A program made the position numbers and the translations under genes. From JAXLSZ01 sp046330315 (GTDB lineage Bacteria; Actinomycetota; Thermoleophilia; Solirubrobacterales; 70-9), in NCBI GenBank assembly GCA_046330315.1, contig JAXLSZ010000008.1, positions 186,001-250,000 on the forward strand: 64,000 bases of DNA, read 5' to 3'. Shown piece by piece: positions 15,617 to 24,392 of the stretch. Every line of letters starts with the position of its first letter. Within the stretch, counting starts at the first letter, position 1. Under the pieces are notes generated by a model. That model did not search any database and was not told where the DNA came from. It was given only the letters and a program-made list of their open reading frames with translations.

Positions 15617-16942
15617 TCAGGCTCCGCGCCTGGCGCCGCGCGGCACGAAGTCGATCACCAGCGGGACCCCCTCCATCGAGTAGGCGTCGCGAAGCCTGTT
15701 CTCGAGGTGGTAGGCCCACTCGCGGGAGACGAGCCGCCGATCGTTGACCTTGACGGCGATGCGGATCGGTCGCTCGGAGACCTGGGCCGAGTAATACAGG
15801 CGGAGGCGCCGCCCGCGGACCGACGGCGGCGGGGTCCGGGCCACGACGTCGGAGACGAAGCGGTTGAGCTCCGGCGTCGGGATCCGGGCGGCGGCGCGAT
15901 CGGCGAGCGCGACCGCCCGCGGCAGCACGGCTCCGACCCTGCGGCCGGTCAGCGCCGAGCAGGCGACGATCGGCGGCCGCAGACGGAGCTTTCGCCCGAC
16001 CCGCGCCCTGGCGTCCTCGATGTCGGTGCGGGTGATATCCCACTTGTTGAGCGCCAGGAGGGTCGCGCACCCGGCCTTCATCGCCCGCTCGGCGATCCGC
16101 AGGTCCTCGGCGGTCACCCCCTCGGAGGCGTCGCAGACCACGATCGCCACGTCCGCCCGCTCGGTCGCCCGCTCGGTCCGAAGCTGGGCGTAGCGGTCCA
16201 CGGTCCCGGCGACCTTGGAGCGGCGCCGCAGGCCCGCGGTATCCACCAGCACCAGGTCGCGGCCGTCGTGGGTTAGCGCCGTGTCGATCGCATCCCGGGT
16301 GGTCCCGGCCAGCTCCGAGACGATCACGCGCTCGGTCCCCAGCAGCGCGTTCAGAAGCGAGGACTTGCCGACGTTGGGCCTGCCGATCACCGCGATCCGC
16401 ACCTCCTCCCCTTCCTCCCCGGCGCCGGCCCCGGCGCCCTCCAGCGAGCCGACCAGGCGGTCGAGCAGATCCCCGGTTCCGATCCCCTGGGTGGCGGACA
16501 CTGGGGCCGGGTCGCCGAGGCCGAGGCCGTGGAACTCGGCCGCCATGTACTCCTCGCCGGGCCGGTCCACCTTGTTGGCGGCGACCAGCACCGGCTTGGA
16601 GGCGCCGCGCAGCGTCGCCGCCAGCTCCGCGTCGCCGGCCCGCAGGCCGGCCCTGGCGTCGACGACCACCAGGATCGCGTCGGCCTCCGCCATCGCCTCG
16701 CTCGCCTGGCGCTTGACGTCGCGCGCCAGCTCTGCCGGGTCGGCGAGATCGATGCCGCCGGTGTCGATCAGGTCGAAGGAGAGCCCGCTCCACTCGCAGG
16801 CCAGCCGCTTGCGGTCCCTGGTCACCCCCGGCTCGGAGTGGGTCACGGCCTCCCGCGCCCCCGCCAGCCGGTTGACGAGCGTGCTCTTGCCCACGTTCGG
16901 GAAGCCGACCACCGCGACCGCGGGGCGCCGCCGGGGGCTCAT
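15617..16942 (-). CDS. der: Ribosome-biogenesis GTPase Der (EngA)
   Basis: Protein of 441 aa with two tandem GTPase domains and a C-terminal KH-like domain. Domain 1: GFPNVGKSTLVNRL, DTGGI, NKVD. Domain 2: GRPNVGKSSLLNAL, DTAGL, NKWD. It acts in 50S subunit maturation. Its start overlaps the cmk stop by 4 bases (ATGA); cmk-der is a common pair across bacteria. Confidence 0.97.
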   Translation of the reverse strand: MSPRRRPAVAVVGFPNVGKSTLVNRLAGAREAVTHSEPGVTRDRKRLACEWSGLSFDLIDTGGIDLADPAELARDVKRQASEAMAEADAILVVVDARAGLRAGDAELAATLRGASKPVLVAANKVDRPGEEYMAAEFHGLGLGDPAPVSATQGIGTGDLLDRLVGSLEGAGAGAGEEGEEVRIAVIGRPNVGKSSLLNALLGTERVIVSELAGTTRDAIDTALTHDGRDLVLVDTAGLRRRSKVAGTVDRYAQLRTERATERADVAIVVCDASEGVTAEDLRIAERAMKAGCATLLALNKWDITRTDIEDARARVGRKLRLRPPIVACSALTGRRVGAVLPRAVALADRAAARIPTPELNRFVSDVVARTPPPSVRGRRLRLYYSAQVSERPIRIAVKVNDRRLVSREWAYHLENRLRDAYSMEGVPLVIDFVPRGARRGA

Positions 16943-17577
16943 CCGATGCCCCGCCGGGCGGCGAGGTCGACGACGCGCTCGACCACCTCGTCCAGGCCCA
17001 GGCCGGTGGTGTCGATCTGGACCGCGTCGCCGGCCGCCCGCAGCGCGCCGTGGCGGCGCCTGCGGTCGCGCTCGTCGCGCCGGGCCTGGGCTGCCAGCAC
17101 CCGATCGGCGCTCTCGCCGCTCTGGGCGGCCCGGCGCCTGGCCCGCTCCTCGGGGGAGGCGGTGAGAAAGACCTTCAACGGTGCCTCGGGGCTGACCACG
17201 GTGCCGATGTCCCTTCCCTCGGCCACGTAGCGCCCGGTCTCGATCAGGCGGCGCTGGCGCCGGACCATCGCCTCCCGGACCCCCGGATGGGCCGAGACGC
17301 GGGAGGCGGCCTCGGTGACCTCCGGCTCGCGGATCGCGGCGCTGACGTCCTCGCCGCCGACCCGCACCGAGCCACCTTCGAAGGCGATCTCCAGGCTACG
17401 GGCGAGGGCCGCGACCGCGGGGCCGTCGTCGGGGTCGAGGCCCTCGCCGAGGGCCCGCAACGCTACGCAGCGGTACATCGCCCCGGAATCCAGGTAGGTG
17501 AAGCCCAGCCGCTCGGCCACACCGCGGGCGACCGAGGACTTCCCCGCTCCGGCCGGGCCGTCTATCGCGATGACCAT
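16939..17577 (-). CDS. cmk: Cytidylate kinase
   Basis: Protein of 212 aa that phosphorylates CMP and dCMP. The P-loop is GPAGAGKSSVA near the N-terminus, followed by YLDSGAMYR and AEGRDIGTVV, all typical. The ATG at 17577 is chosen because the P-loop begins at residue 7. It follows aroA after 91 bases that hold a strong hairpin, and overlaps der by 4 bases. Confidence 0.96.
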   Translation of the reverse strand: MVIAIDGPAGAGKSSVARGVAERLGFTYLDSGAMYRCVALRALGEGLDPDDGPAVAALARSLEIAFEGGSVRVGGEDVSAAIREPEVTEAASRVSAHPGVREAMVRRQRRLIETGRYVAEGRDIGTVVSPEAPLKVFLTASPEERARRRAAQSGESADRVLAAQARRDERDRRRRHGALRAAGDAVQIDTTGLGLDEVVERVVDLAARRGIG

Positions 17578-17592
17578 CGCTGCAGCGTACGT

Positions 17593-17638
17593 CGAACGTC
17601 CCGGAGTGCACTGCATAGCCCATACTCCGGGACGTTCG
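17593..17638. promoter_or_regulatory. 15-bp perfect inverted repeat between aroA and cmk
   Basis: CGAACGTCCCGGAGT (17593-17607) and ACTCCGGGACGTTCG (17624-17638) are exact reverse complements around a 16-base loop. It lies within the 91-base aroA-cmk gap. There is no T-run on either strand, so it could be a hairpin that separates aroA and cmk expression, or a protein-binding site. A run of G follows at 17639. Confidence 0.65.
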
Positions 17639-17668
17639 GGGGGGGTGGGGGGTGGCGGTTGGGGCGGG

Positions 17669-19045
17669 TTAGGGCGACAGGAGGGCCGCGAGATCCGCGG
17701 TGAAGCCGGGGTAGCTGACCGAGGCCGCCTCCATCCCCTCCACCTCCACCCCGTCCTGCGAGGCGACACCGGCGACGGCCGCGAGCATGGCGATGCGGTG
17801 GTCCCCGCGGGAGGAGACGGTGCCGCCCCGCAGCCCGGCGGTGGAGCCCGGCTGGCCGGAGGTCGCACCCCGCAGGCCGGAGGTCGCACCCCGCAGGACG
17901 GCGGTGCCGCCCCCCGGGCCCGCGGTGCCCTCGACCGCGAGCCCGTCGGCCGTCGCCTCGGCCCGCCCCCCGAGCGCCCGCAGGGTCGCGCACACCGTCT
18001 CGATCCGGTCGGACTCCTTGCGGCGCAGCTCGCCGGCCCCGCGGATCACCGTGGTCCCCTCCGCGAAACACCCCGCCAGCGCCACCAGCGGGAGCTCGTC
18101 GATCGCGAGGGGCACCTCCTCGGCGCGGACCTCGGTCGCCCGGAGGGCGGCCGAGCGGACCAGCAGGGACCCGGTGGGCTCCCCCGCTCCGCCGTCCCGG
18201 GAGGTCTCCTCCACCTCCGCGCCCATCCTCGAGAGGATCGCCAGCAGGCCCGTCCGGGTGGGGTTCAGCCCGACTCCCTCGAGGCGAACCTCGCTCCCCG
18301 GCACCAGGGTCGCGGCCACCAGGAAGAAGGCGGCAGAGGAGAAGTCGCCGGGGACCTTCCACCGCGCAGGACTCAGCGCGGCCGCCGGGCGAACGGTGAC
18401 AGACCCGCCCGTCCTGCGGACCTCGGCCCCCGATGCGGCGAGCATCCGCTCGGTGTGGTCGCGGCTCGGGGCGGGCTCGGTGACCCGGGTCTCCCCCTCG
18501 GCGAGCAGCCCCGCGAGCAGCAGGCAGGACTTCACCTGGGCGCTCGCCACCGGCATCTCGTAGTCGATTCCGCGAAGCGGCATTCCCCGGACGGTGAGGG
18601 GCGGGACTCCCCCCTCGGCGCAGGCGACCTCGGCGCCCATCAGCCTCAGCGGGCCGGCGATACGGTCCACCGGGCGCCGGCGGATCGAGGCGTCTCCGTC
18701 GATCGTCCAGCGCCCGCCCGGCTGGCCGGCGAGCCACCCCGGGAGCAGGCGCATCAGGGTCCCGGCGTTGCCGACCCCGATCTCGGCCCCGGGCCGCGCC
18801 CCCCGCAGCCCGACCCCCTCGATCTCCAGCCTCTCCGGCAGAGGACCCGCCGGCCCGGCGCTCGGCCGTGCCCCGAGAGCGGCGACCGCCGCCAGGGTGC
18901 TGCGCGTGTCCGCCGAGTCCAGGTAGCACTCGATCGCGGTGGTGCCGTCGGCCATCGCGGCGAGCAGCGCCGCGCGATGGGAGATCGACTTGTCGGGGGG
19001 CGGCCGCAGGGCCCCCTTCAGAGGTCCGCCCGGGTCGAAGCGCAC
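17669..19045 (-). CDS. aroA: 3-phosphoshikimate 1-carboxyvinyltransferase (EPSP synthase) with repeat insertion
   Basis: Protein of 458 aa; joins PEP to shikimate 3-phosphate. Family motifs are PPDKSISHRAALLAA at the N-terminus, LYLDSA-like ECYLDSADTRST, NAGTLMRLLPG and SSRGDHRIAML. Between residues about 377 and 410 (17815-17915), just before the DHRIAM motif, there is an insertion of imperfect heptapeptides related to RGATSGL that ordinary EPSP synthases lack. The reading frame is kept. Six bases separate it from tyrA. Confidence 0.95.
   Translation of the reverse strand: MRFDPGGPLKGALRPPPDKSISHRAALLAAMADGTTAIECYLDSADTRSTLAAVAALGARPSAGPAGPLPERLEIEGVGLRGARPGAEIGVGNAGTLMRLLPGWLAGQPGGRWTIDGDASIRRRPVDRIAGPLRLMGAEVACAEGGVPPLTVRGMPLRGIDYEMPVASAQVKSCLLLAGLLAEGETRVTEPAPSRDHTERMLAASGAEVRRTGGSVTVRPAAALSPARWKVPGDFSSAAFFLVAATLVPGSEVRLEGVGLNPTRTGLLAILSRMGAEVEETSRDGGAGEPTGSLLVRSAALRATEVRAEEVPLAIDELPLVALAGCFAEGTTVIRGAGELRRKESDRIETVCATLRALGGRAEATADGLAVEGTAGPGGGTAVLRGATSGLRGATSGQPGSTAGLRGGTVSSRGDHRIAMLAAVAGVASQDGVEVEGMEAASVSYPGFTADLAALLSP
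17815..17915 (-). repeat. 21-bp repeats inside aroA
   Basis: About four imperfect 21-bp units encode related heptapeptides: RGATSGL, RGATSGQ, PGSTAGL, RGGTVSS. They form a Gly/Ser/Thr-rich insertion ahead of the conserved DHRIAM motif. Two of the units are almost identical at DNA level, which points to recent slippage. Confidence 0.75.
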
Positions 19046-19051
19046 CGGGCG

Positions 19052-20137
19052 CTACTCCCCGGCCGAGGCGACGGTGACCGTGTGGCCAAGGCCGCGGATC
19101 ACCTCGGCGGCCCGCTCCGCGGCCCCCGCGCCCGCGACCCCGATCGTCACCGCGCCGGTGGTCATGTCCTGGGCCGGGTACAGCGCCATGTCCTCGATGT
19201 TGACCCCGGCGTCGCCGAGCGCCAGGGCGAGCGCCGCGACGGTGCCGGGCCTGTTGCGGACCACGACCCGGAGCTCGTGCGAGGGGCCGGCGGTCGCCTC
19301 GGCCTCGAGCAGGCTGCGCCGGTCCTCGGCGGCGGCCGCCTGCCAGGAGGCGAGGGCCTCGCGGTCCCCGTCGCGGAGCAGCTCGGAGGCCTCGCGGAGG
19401 CGGCCCGCCGCACCCTCGACCGCATCGGCCAGCGCCTCCCTGTTCGAGGAGAAGATGTCGGCCCAGACCGCGGGGTTGGAGCCCGCCACGCGGGTCGCGT
19501 CGCGCAGGCTGGGCCCGACCTCGGGAAGGCGGCTGGAGTCGTCGAGGAGCTCGGAGCGGGCCTGCGAGGCGACCACGTTGGCGATCACGTGCGGGAGATG
19601 GCTGACGGTGGCCATCAGCCGGTCGTGCGCGGCCGCGTCCAGCGCCTGGGGCCTGGCGCCCAGCCCGCCCACCGTCCGCTGCAGCCGGTCATAGAGGACC
19701 CCGCTGGTCCCCGGGGCGGGGGTCAGGAACCACCTGGCCCCTTCGAACAGCTCCTCGCGCGCGTTCTGGACCCCGGCCGTCTCGGCGCCGGCCAGGGGGT
19801 GGCCGCCGATGAACCGCTCGTCCTCGCCGAGGGCCTCGACCAGGGCGCGCTTGGTCGAGCCGACGTCGCTGACCGCGGTGTCCGGGCCGGCAGCCCGCAG
19901 AGCCTCCGCGACCAGGGAGGCAAGCTCGCCGACCGGAGCCGCGCAGAAGACGACTTCGGCCCCCTCCACCGCCTCGCCGGGACCGGCGGTTCCGCGGTCG
20001 ATGGCGCCCCGGGCCAGCGCCGCCTCGACGGTTCCGGGGTCGGGGTCGTGCCCGATCACCTCGGCGCCCAGCCGGCTCCGAGCGGCCAGGCCGATCGAGC
20101 CGCCGATCAGCCCCACTCCGAGCACGGCGACCCTCAT
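19052..20137 (-). CDS. tyrA: Prephenate dehydrogenase with C-terminal ACT domain
   Basis: Protein of 361 aa. The NAD-binding Rossmann fold begins VLGVGLIGGSIGLA; the catalytic region includes GGHPLAGAETAGV and HLPHVIANVVA. From about residue 292 (HELRVVVRNRPGTVAAL) there is an ACT domain, which in this family gives feedback control by tyrosine. It makes 4-hydroxyphenylpyruvate from prephenate. The ATG at 20137 overlaps the stop of aroG by 4 bases. Confidence 0.94.
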   Translation of the reverse strand: MRVAVLGVGLIGGSIGLAARSRLGAEVIGHDPDPGTVEAALARGAIDRGTAGPGEAVEGAEVVFCAAPVGELASLVAEALRAAGPDTAVSDVGSTKRALVEALGEDERFIGGHPLAGAETAGVQNAREELFEGARWFLTPAPGTSGVLYDRLQRTVGGLGARPQALDAAAHDRLMATVSHLPHVIANVVASQARSELLDDSSRLPEVGPSLRDATRVAGSNPAVWADIFSSNREALADAVEGAAGRLREASELLRDGDREALASWQAAAAEDRRSLLEAEATAGPSHELRVVVRNRPGTVAALALALGDAGVNIEDMALYPAQDMTTGAVTIGVAGAGAAERAAEVIRGLGHTVTVASAGE

Positions 20138-21216
20138 CGCGCGCGGCGCGCTTCCACCGCCGCGGCCAGCGCCTCGAGGACCTCGACCGTGGCATCCCAG
20201 CCCATGCAGGCGTCGGTGATCGACTGCCCGTAGGTGAGGCCCCCGGGCGAGCCGAGGTCCTGGCGCCCGGCCTCGATGAAGGACTCCAGCATCACTCCCC
20301 TGATCGCCCCGCTCGGTGCCGCAACCTCGGCGGCGATCTCGCGCGCCGCCCCGGCCTGCAGGCCGGGGTCCTTGCGGCTGTTGCCGTGCGAGGCGTCGAT
20401 CACGACCCGCTCCGGCAGGCCCGCGGCGGCGAGCAGGCCCAGCGCCTCGCAGACCTCGCGGGCGCCGTGGTTCGGGCCGGAGTCCCCGCCGCGCAGGATC
20501 ACGTGGCAGTCGGGGTTCCCTGTCGTGTGGAGGATCGCCGGCGCGCCGGCGTCGTCGATCCCGGCGAAGACGTGGGGCGCCGCGGCCGCGCGAACGGCGT
20601 CGACGGCGACCTGCACGTCTCCGTCCGTGCGGTTCTTGAAGCCGACCGGCATCGAGAGCCCCGACCCGAGCTGCCTGTGGATCTGGCTCTCGGTCGTGCG
20701 GGCGCCGATCGCCCCCCAGGCGACCGCATCGGAGATGTACTGCGGGGTGATCGGATCCAGGAACTCGCAACCGATCCGCAGGCCGAGGTCGAGAACCTCC
20801 AGCAGCAGCTCCCGTGCCGTCCTCAGGCCCGTGTTGACGTCCCCCGAGCCGTCGAGATGGGGGTCGTTGATCAGCCCCTTCCAGCCGGTCGTCGTCCGGG
20901 GCTTCTCGAAGTAGACCCGCATCGTCACAACCAGGGCTCCGCGATGGTCCGCGGCCCAGTCGGCAAGGCGCCGGCCGTAGTCCAGCGCCGCCTTGGGGTC
21001 GTGCACGCTGCAGGGGCCGACGACCACCAGCAGGCGGTCGTCGGAGCCGTCGAGCACGTCGGTCACCTCAGCCCGGCCGTCGACCACGGCCTGCTCGCGC
21101 CGCTCGCCGAGCGGCAGGTCCCGGAGCAGCGCCAGCGGCGGCACCAGCTCCACCACCCGGTCGATGCGGAGGTCGCGGACCCTGTCCCGGACCTCCCCCT
21201 TCACCCCGATCATCAT
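20134..21216 (-). CDS. aroG: 3-deoxy-7-phosphoheptulonate synthase (DAHP synthase, AroG type)
   Basis: Protein of about 360 aa, class I alpha DAHP synthase, the first step of the shikimate pathway. It shows VVVGPCSVHDPKAA, RVYFEKPRTTTGWKG, GARTTESQ and DASHGNSRKDP. The frame also has an ATG at 21237, but GAGGTG is placed 8 bases before the ATG at 21216, which is preferred. A TACGAT -10 (21249-21254, minus strand) would give a leader of about 25 bases. It heads the aroG-tyrA-aroA operon. Confidence 0.94.
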   Translation of the reverse strand: MMIGVKGEVRDRVRDLRIDRVVELVPPLALLRDLPLGERREQAVVDGRAEVTDVLDGSDDRLLVVVGPCSVHDPKAALDYGRRLADWAADHRGALVVTMRVYFEKPRTTTGWKGLINDPHLDGSGDVNTGLRTARELLLEVLDLGLRIGCEFLDPITPQYISDAVAWGAIGARTTESQIHRQLGSGLSMPVGFKNRTDGDVQVAVDAVRAAAAPHVFAGIDDAGAPAILHTTGNPDCHVILRGGDSGPNHGAREVCEALGLLAAAGLPERVVIDASHGNSRKDPGLQAGAAREIAAEVAAPSGAIRGVMLESFIEAGRQDLGSPGGLTYGQSITDACMGWDATVEVLEALAAAVEARRAR

Positions 21217-21499
21217 CTCATTCTCACCTCTGTCCATGCGTTCGAAAGATCGTACTTTCAGCTCGCTCGCGCGAGTCGGGATGGCGCCCGGCGGATCCCT
21301 TTCGGTTTCGCTGCGGCCAGAGGCCGCCGGGCCGGGCGCCTAGGTAAATCGCCAGAAATAGGTGAAGCGGGCAGGGGCCGAGGGTGCGCCGGCGGCGCCT
21401 CCGGGGGTCGGCCTTTGCTGTGCGCGCCTCATTGCTCACAGGTGTTGTAGCAGGTGCGGGCGGATCGGTCGAGCCACCGAGCCCCGAGCAGGGCGGCGC
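21217..21499. other. Intergenic region between fdhD and aroG with nested hairpin
   Basis: No gene is visible in these 283 bases. GGCGCCCGG (21283-21291) pairs with CCGGGCGCC (21332-21340) and encloses a second hairpin, GCGGCC-AGA-GGCCGC (21313-21327). The structure lies upstream of the likely aroG -10 and after the fdhD stop, so it may end formate dehydrogenase transcription. This is the left edge of the inserted formate dehydrogenase block. Confidence 0.5.
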
Positions 21500-22282
21500 T
21501 CACTCCAGGCGCTCGGGATGGGCGTAGACGTTCACCGCCTCCCCGCGAGCGAACCCGGCGAGCGTGATGCCCCGGTCCTCGGCGAGCTCTACGGCCAGCG
21601 AGGTCGGCGCGCCAACGCCGACCAGGACCGGGGCTCCGGCGATCGCCGCCTTCTGCACCAGCTCGAAGGCCAGCCGCCCGCTGACGCAGAGCAGGCGGTC
21701 GGCGAGCGGCAGCGCGCCGTCGAGGAGCGCCTGGCCGATCACCTTGTCCATGGCGTTGTGCCGACCGATGTCCTCGCGCACCGCCAGGAGCTCACCCTCG
21801 ACGGTGAACAGCCCGGTCGCGTGCAGGCCACCGCTGCGCTCGAAGGCGGGCTGGTGGAGCAGCCCGGGGAGGCGGGCCAGCAGGCCGCGGCCGACCCGGA
21901 TCGGCGAGGTCACGCGGGGGGCTCGCACCGCCACCTCCTCCAGCGCCCCCTTGCCGCACACCCCGCAGGAGGAGCTGGTGTAGAAGCGCCGGCTCGACGG
22001 CGGCTTCGCACCCGGCGCGACCACGTCGACGGTGTTCGCCTCGAGCCCGGCGCCCAGCCCGACCCGCGGCGGGCCGGCGATCACCCCCTCGCCGAACAGG
22101 AAGCCGGCGGCGAGGGCGAAGTCGTCCCCCGGCGTGCGCATCGTCACCGCGACCGGCTCGCCGTTCAGCCTGATCTCGAGCGGAAGCTCGACCGCCACAT
22201 GGTCGGTGGCGCCGTCGCGCCGCACCCTCGCCAGCATCGCCGCGTCGGGCGGACCCTCGGCCCTGCTGCCGGCGCCCCCCAA
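21500..22282 (-). CDS. fdhD: Formate dehydrogenase sulfurtransferase FdhD
   Basis: Protein of 260 aa. FdhD hands sulfur to the molybdenum cofactor of formate dehydrogenase. The sulfur-carrying pair is in SSSCGVCGKG (C106 and C109), and PLEIRLNGEPVAVTMRTPGDD and REDIGRHNAMDKV are family hallmarks. The start at 22282 is TTG with no clear Shine-Dalgarno sequence, 10 bases after the alpha-subunit stop, so coupling is likely and the true start could be a little downstream. Confidence 0.94.
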   Translation of the reverse strand: MGGAGSRAEGPPDAAMLARVRRDGATDHVAVELPLEIRLNGEPVAVTMRTPGDDFALAAGFLFGEGVIAGPPRVGLGAGLEANTVDVVAPGAKPPSSRRFYTSSSCGVCGKGALEEVAVRAPRVTSPIRVGRGLLARLPGLLHQPAFERSGGLHATGLFTVEGELLAVREDIGRHNAMDKVIGQALLDGALPLADRLLCVSGRLAFELVQKAAIAGAPVLVGVGAPTSLAVELAEDRGITLAGFARGEAVNVYAHPERLE

Positions 22283-22292
22283 AGCCGGACGC

Positions 22293-24392
22293 TCAGCCGG
22301 CCGCGACCGCGGCCCGCCCGGCGGCCCGAGGGGCCGGAGTTGCTCCGCGGGCGGCAGGCTCGACCGAGACGGCGACCACCTTGTACTCGGGACAGGCGGT
22401 GTTGACGTCGGCAGAGGAGCCGATCAGCAGGTTCGTGCGCACCTCGGGGAAGTGGAAGGCGGCGAAGACGTGGCCGGGCTCGATCCTCTCGGTGAGCCGG
22501 ACGGCGATCCGGATCTCGCCGCGGCGGCTGCGCACCAGCGCCTCGTCGCCGTCGGCGAGCCCCCGGGCGGCGGCGTCGTCGGGGTGGATCTCGAGATGCT
22601 CCGCGCCGACCAGCTCGAGGTTGCCGGTGCGGCGGGTCATCGTCCCGGCGTTGTAGTGCTCCAGGCGCCGGCCGGTCACCAGGATCAGCGGGAACTCCTC
22701 GTCGGCCGCGTCCCCCGGCTCCTTGTAGGGAAGCGCGGCGAACCGCGCGCGCCCACCGGGAAGCTCGAAGCTCTCCGCGTAGAGCATCGGTGAGTCCGTG
22801 CCGTCGGCGGCCACCGGCCATTGCAGGCCGCGGCGGCCGATCCGCTCGTGACTGAGCCCGGCGTATCGCGGCGTCATCTCGGCGACCTCGTCGAGCACGT
22901 CGGCGGGCGACTCGTACCCCATCTCGTGGCCGAGCGCTCGCGACACCGTGCAGAGGATCTCGAAGTCGGTCCTGGCCGAGCCGGGCGGCTCGGTGGCAGC
23001 CTGAACGAGCTGGACCCGCCGCTCGGCGTTGGTGAAGGTGCCGGTCTTCTCCAGGAAGGAGGAGGCGGGCAGGACGACGTCCGCGTAGCGGGTGGTCTCG
23101 TTCTCGAAGATGTCCTGGCAGACCAGGAAGTCGAGCGACTCCAGGGCCGCGATCACGTGCCCGGTGTCGGGGTCGGTCTGGGCGACGTCCTCTCCGAAGA
23201 TGTACATCGCCTTCAGCCGGCCCTCGACCGCGGCGTCGAACATCTCGGGGATCTTCATCCCCGGGGCGCGCTTCATCTTCACGCCCCACCTGCGCTCGAA
23301 GGCCGCGGCCACCTCCTCGTCGGCCACCGACCGGTAGTCGGTGAAGGTGTCCGGCAGGGCGCCCATGTCGGAGGAGCCCTGCACGTTGTTCTGCCCGCGA
23401 AGCGGAAGCAGCGCGGCGCCGGGCCGCCCGACGTTGCCGGTCATCAGGGCCAGGTTGCAGATCAGCTGGACGGCCTCGGAGCCGTAGCGGTGCTCGGTCA
23501 CCCCCAGGCCCCAGAGGATGCAGCCCCGCTCGGCCTCGGCGTAGGTGTGGGCGGCTCGCTCGAGGTCGCCGGCCGGGACCCCGGTGATCTCCTCGACCTG
23601 ACGGGGGTCGTAGGCCGCGACCATCTCCTCGAGCGCCTCGAAGCCCTCGGTCCGCTCGGCGATGAAGGCCGGGTCGGTGAGGCCGTCGCGGATCACCACG
23701 TGGGCGAGGCCGTTGAGGAGCGCCGAGTTGGTGCCCGGGCGATTGGAGAGATGGACCTCGCCGTAGTCGGCGAGCTCGATCCGCCGCGGATCGGCCGTCA
23801 CGAGGCGCAGCCCCTTCAGGGCCGCCTGCTTGATACGGGCCCCGACCACCGGGTGCCCCTGGGTCGGGTTCGCGCCGATGATCAGGGCGGCGCCCGCCGC
23901 CTCGATGTCGTCGAAGGAGCCGGTCGCCCCCGAGAGGCCGAAGGACTTGCGCAGGGCGAAGGAGGTCGGCGAGTGGCAGACCCGGCTGCAGTTGTCGATG
24001 TTGTGGGTCCCGACCGCGGCCCGCATCAGGCGCGCCATCACGTAGCAGTCCTCGTTGGTCGCCCTCGAGGAGGCCAGGCCGGCTATCGCGTCGGGACCGT
24101 GCTCGCCCTTGATCCGCCCGAAGGCGTCGGCGATCCTCGCCACCGCCTCCTCCCAGGTGGCGAGCCGGAACCCGCCGCTCTCGCGGACCAGCGGCGCCTG
24201 CAGGCGATCGCGCGATCGGGCGAACTGGTGGGCGAAGCGCCCCTTCAGGCAGGTGTGGCCCTTGTTGGCCGGGCCGTCCATCGCCGGGCTTATCGAGACC
24301 ACGTGGCCGTCCGCCCGGTGGGCCTCGAGGCGGCAGCCGACCCCGCAGTAGCCGCAGGTGGTCGTGGTCGTCTTGGAGAATCGCTCGCTCAT
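22293..24392 (-). CDS. fdhF: Formate dehydrogenase alpha (molybdopterin) subunit
   Basis: Protein of 699 aa, the catalytic subunit that oxidises formate to CO2 (or reduces CO2). A 4Fe-4S cluster is bound by C13, C16, C20 and C48. The metal ligand is C139 in NCSRVCHSP, so it is a cysteine rather than selenocysteine enzyme. The C-terminal molybdopterin-dinucleotide domain begins near LILVTGRRLEHYNAGTMTRR. The ATG overlaps the stop of the upstream iron-sulfur subunit by 4 bases. Confidence 0.94.
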   Translation of the reverse strand: MSERFSKTTTTTCGYCGVGCRLEAHRADGHVVSISPAMDGPANKGHTCLKGRFAHQFARSRDRLQAPLVRESGGFRLATWEEAVARIADAFGRIKGEHGPDAIAGLASSRATNEDCYVMARLMRAAVGTHNIDNCSRVCHSPTSFALRKSFGLSGATGSFDDIEAAGAALIIGANPTQGHPVVGARIKQAALKGLRLVTADPRRIELADYGEVHLSNRPGTNSALLNGLAHVVIRDGLTDPAFIAERTEGFEALEEMVAAYDPRQVEEITGVPAGDLERAAHTYAEAERGCILWGLGVTEHRYGSEAVQLICNLALMTGNVGRPGAALLPLRGQNNVQGSSDMGALPDTFTDYRSVADEEVAAAFERRWGVKMKRAPGMKIPEMFDAAVEGRLKAMYIFGEDVAQTDPDTGHVIAALESLDFLVCQDIFENETTRYADVVLPASSFLEKTGTFTNAERRVQLVQAATEPPGSARTDFEILCTVSRALGHEMGYESPADVLDEVAEMTPRYAGLSHERIGRRGLQWPVAADGTDSPMLYAESFELPGGRARFAALPYKEPGDAADEEFPLILVTGRRLEHYNAGTMTRRTGNLELVGAEHLEIHPDDAAARGLADGDEALVRSRRGEIRIAVRLTERIEPGHVFAAFHFPEVRTNLLIGSSADVNTACPEYKVVAVSVEPAARGATPAPRAAGRAAVAAG

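Noticed and set aside
17498..20233. Very long open plus-strand frame opposite aroA and tyrA
   Set aside because: It is antisense to clear genes and its product is Arg/Pro/Gly/Ala-rich without family features; stop codons are rare in such GC-rich DNA. The same holds for plus-strand frames at 25075-28164 and 39006-41891.
21217..21499. tRNA gene or T-box/tryptophan-type leader before aroG
   Set aside because: No acceptor/T-arm pattern, no T-box motif and no leader peptide rich in aromatic residues was found; only GC-rich nested hairpins are visible.
23973..23984. Selenocysteine in the formate dehydrogenase alpha subunit
   Set aside because: The metal-ligand position (C139 in SRVCHSP) is a normal cysteine codon with no in-frame TGA.
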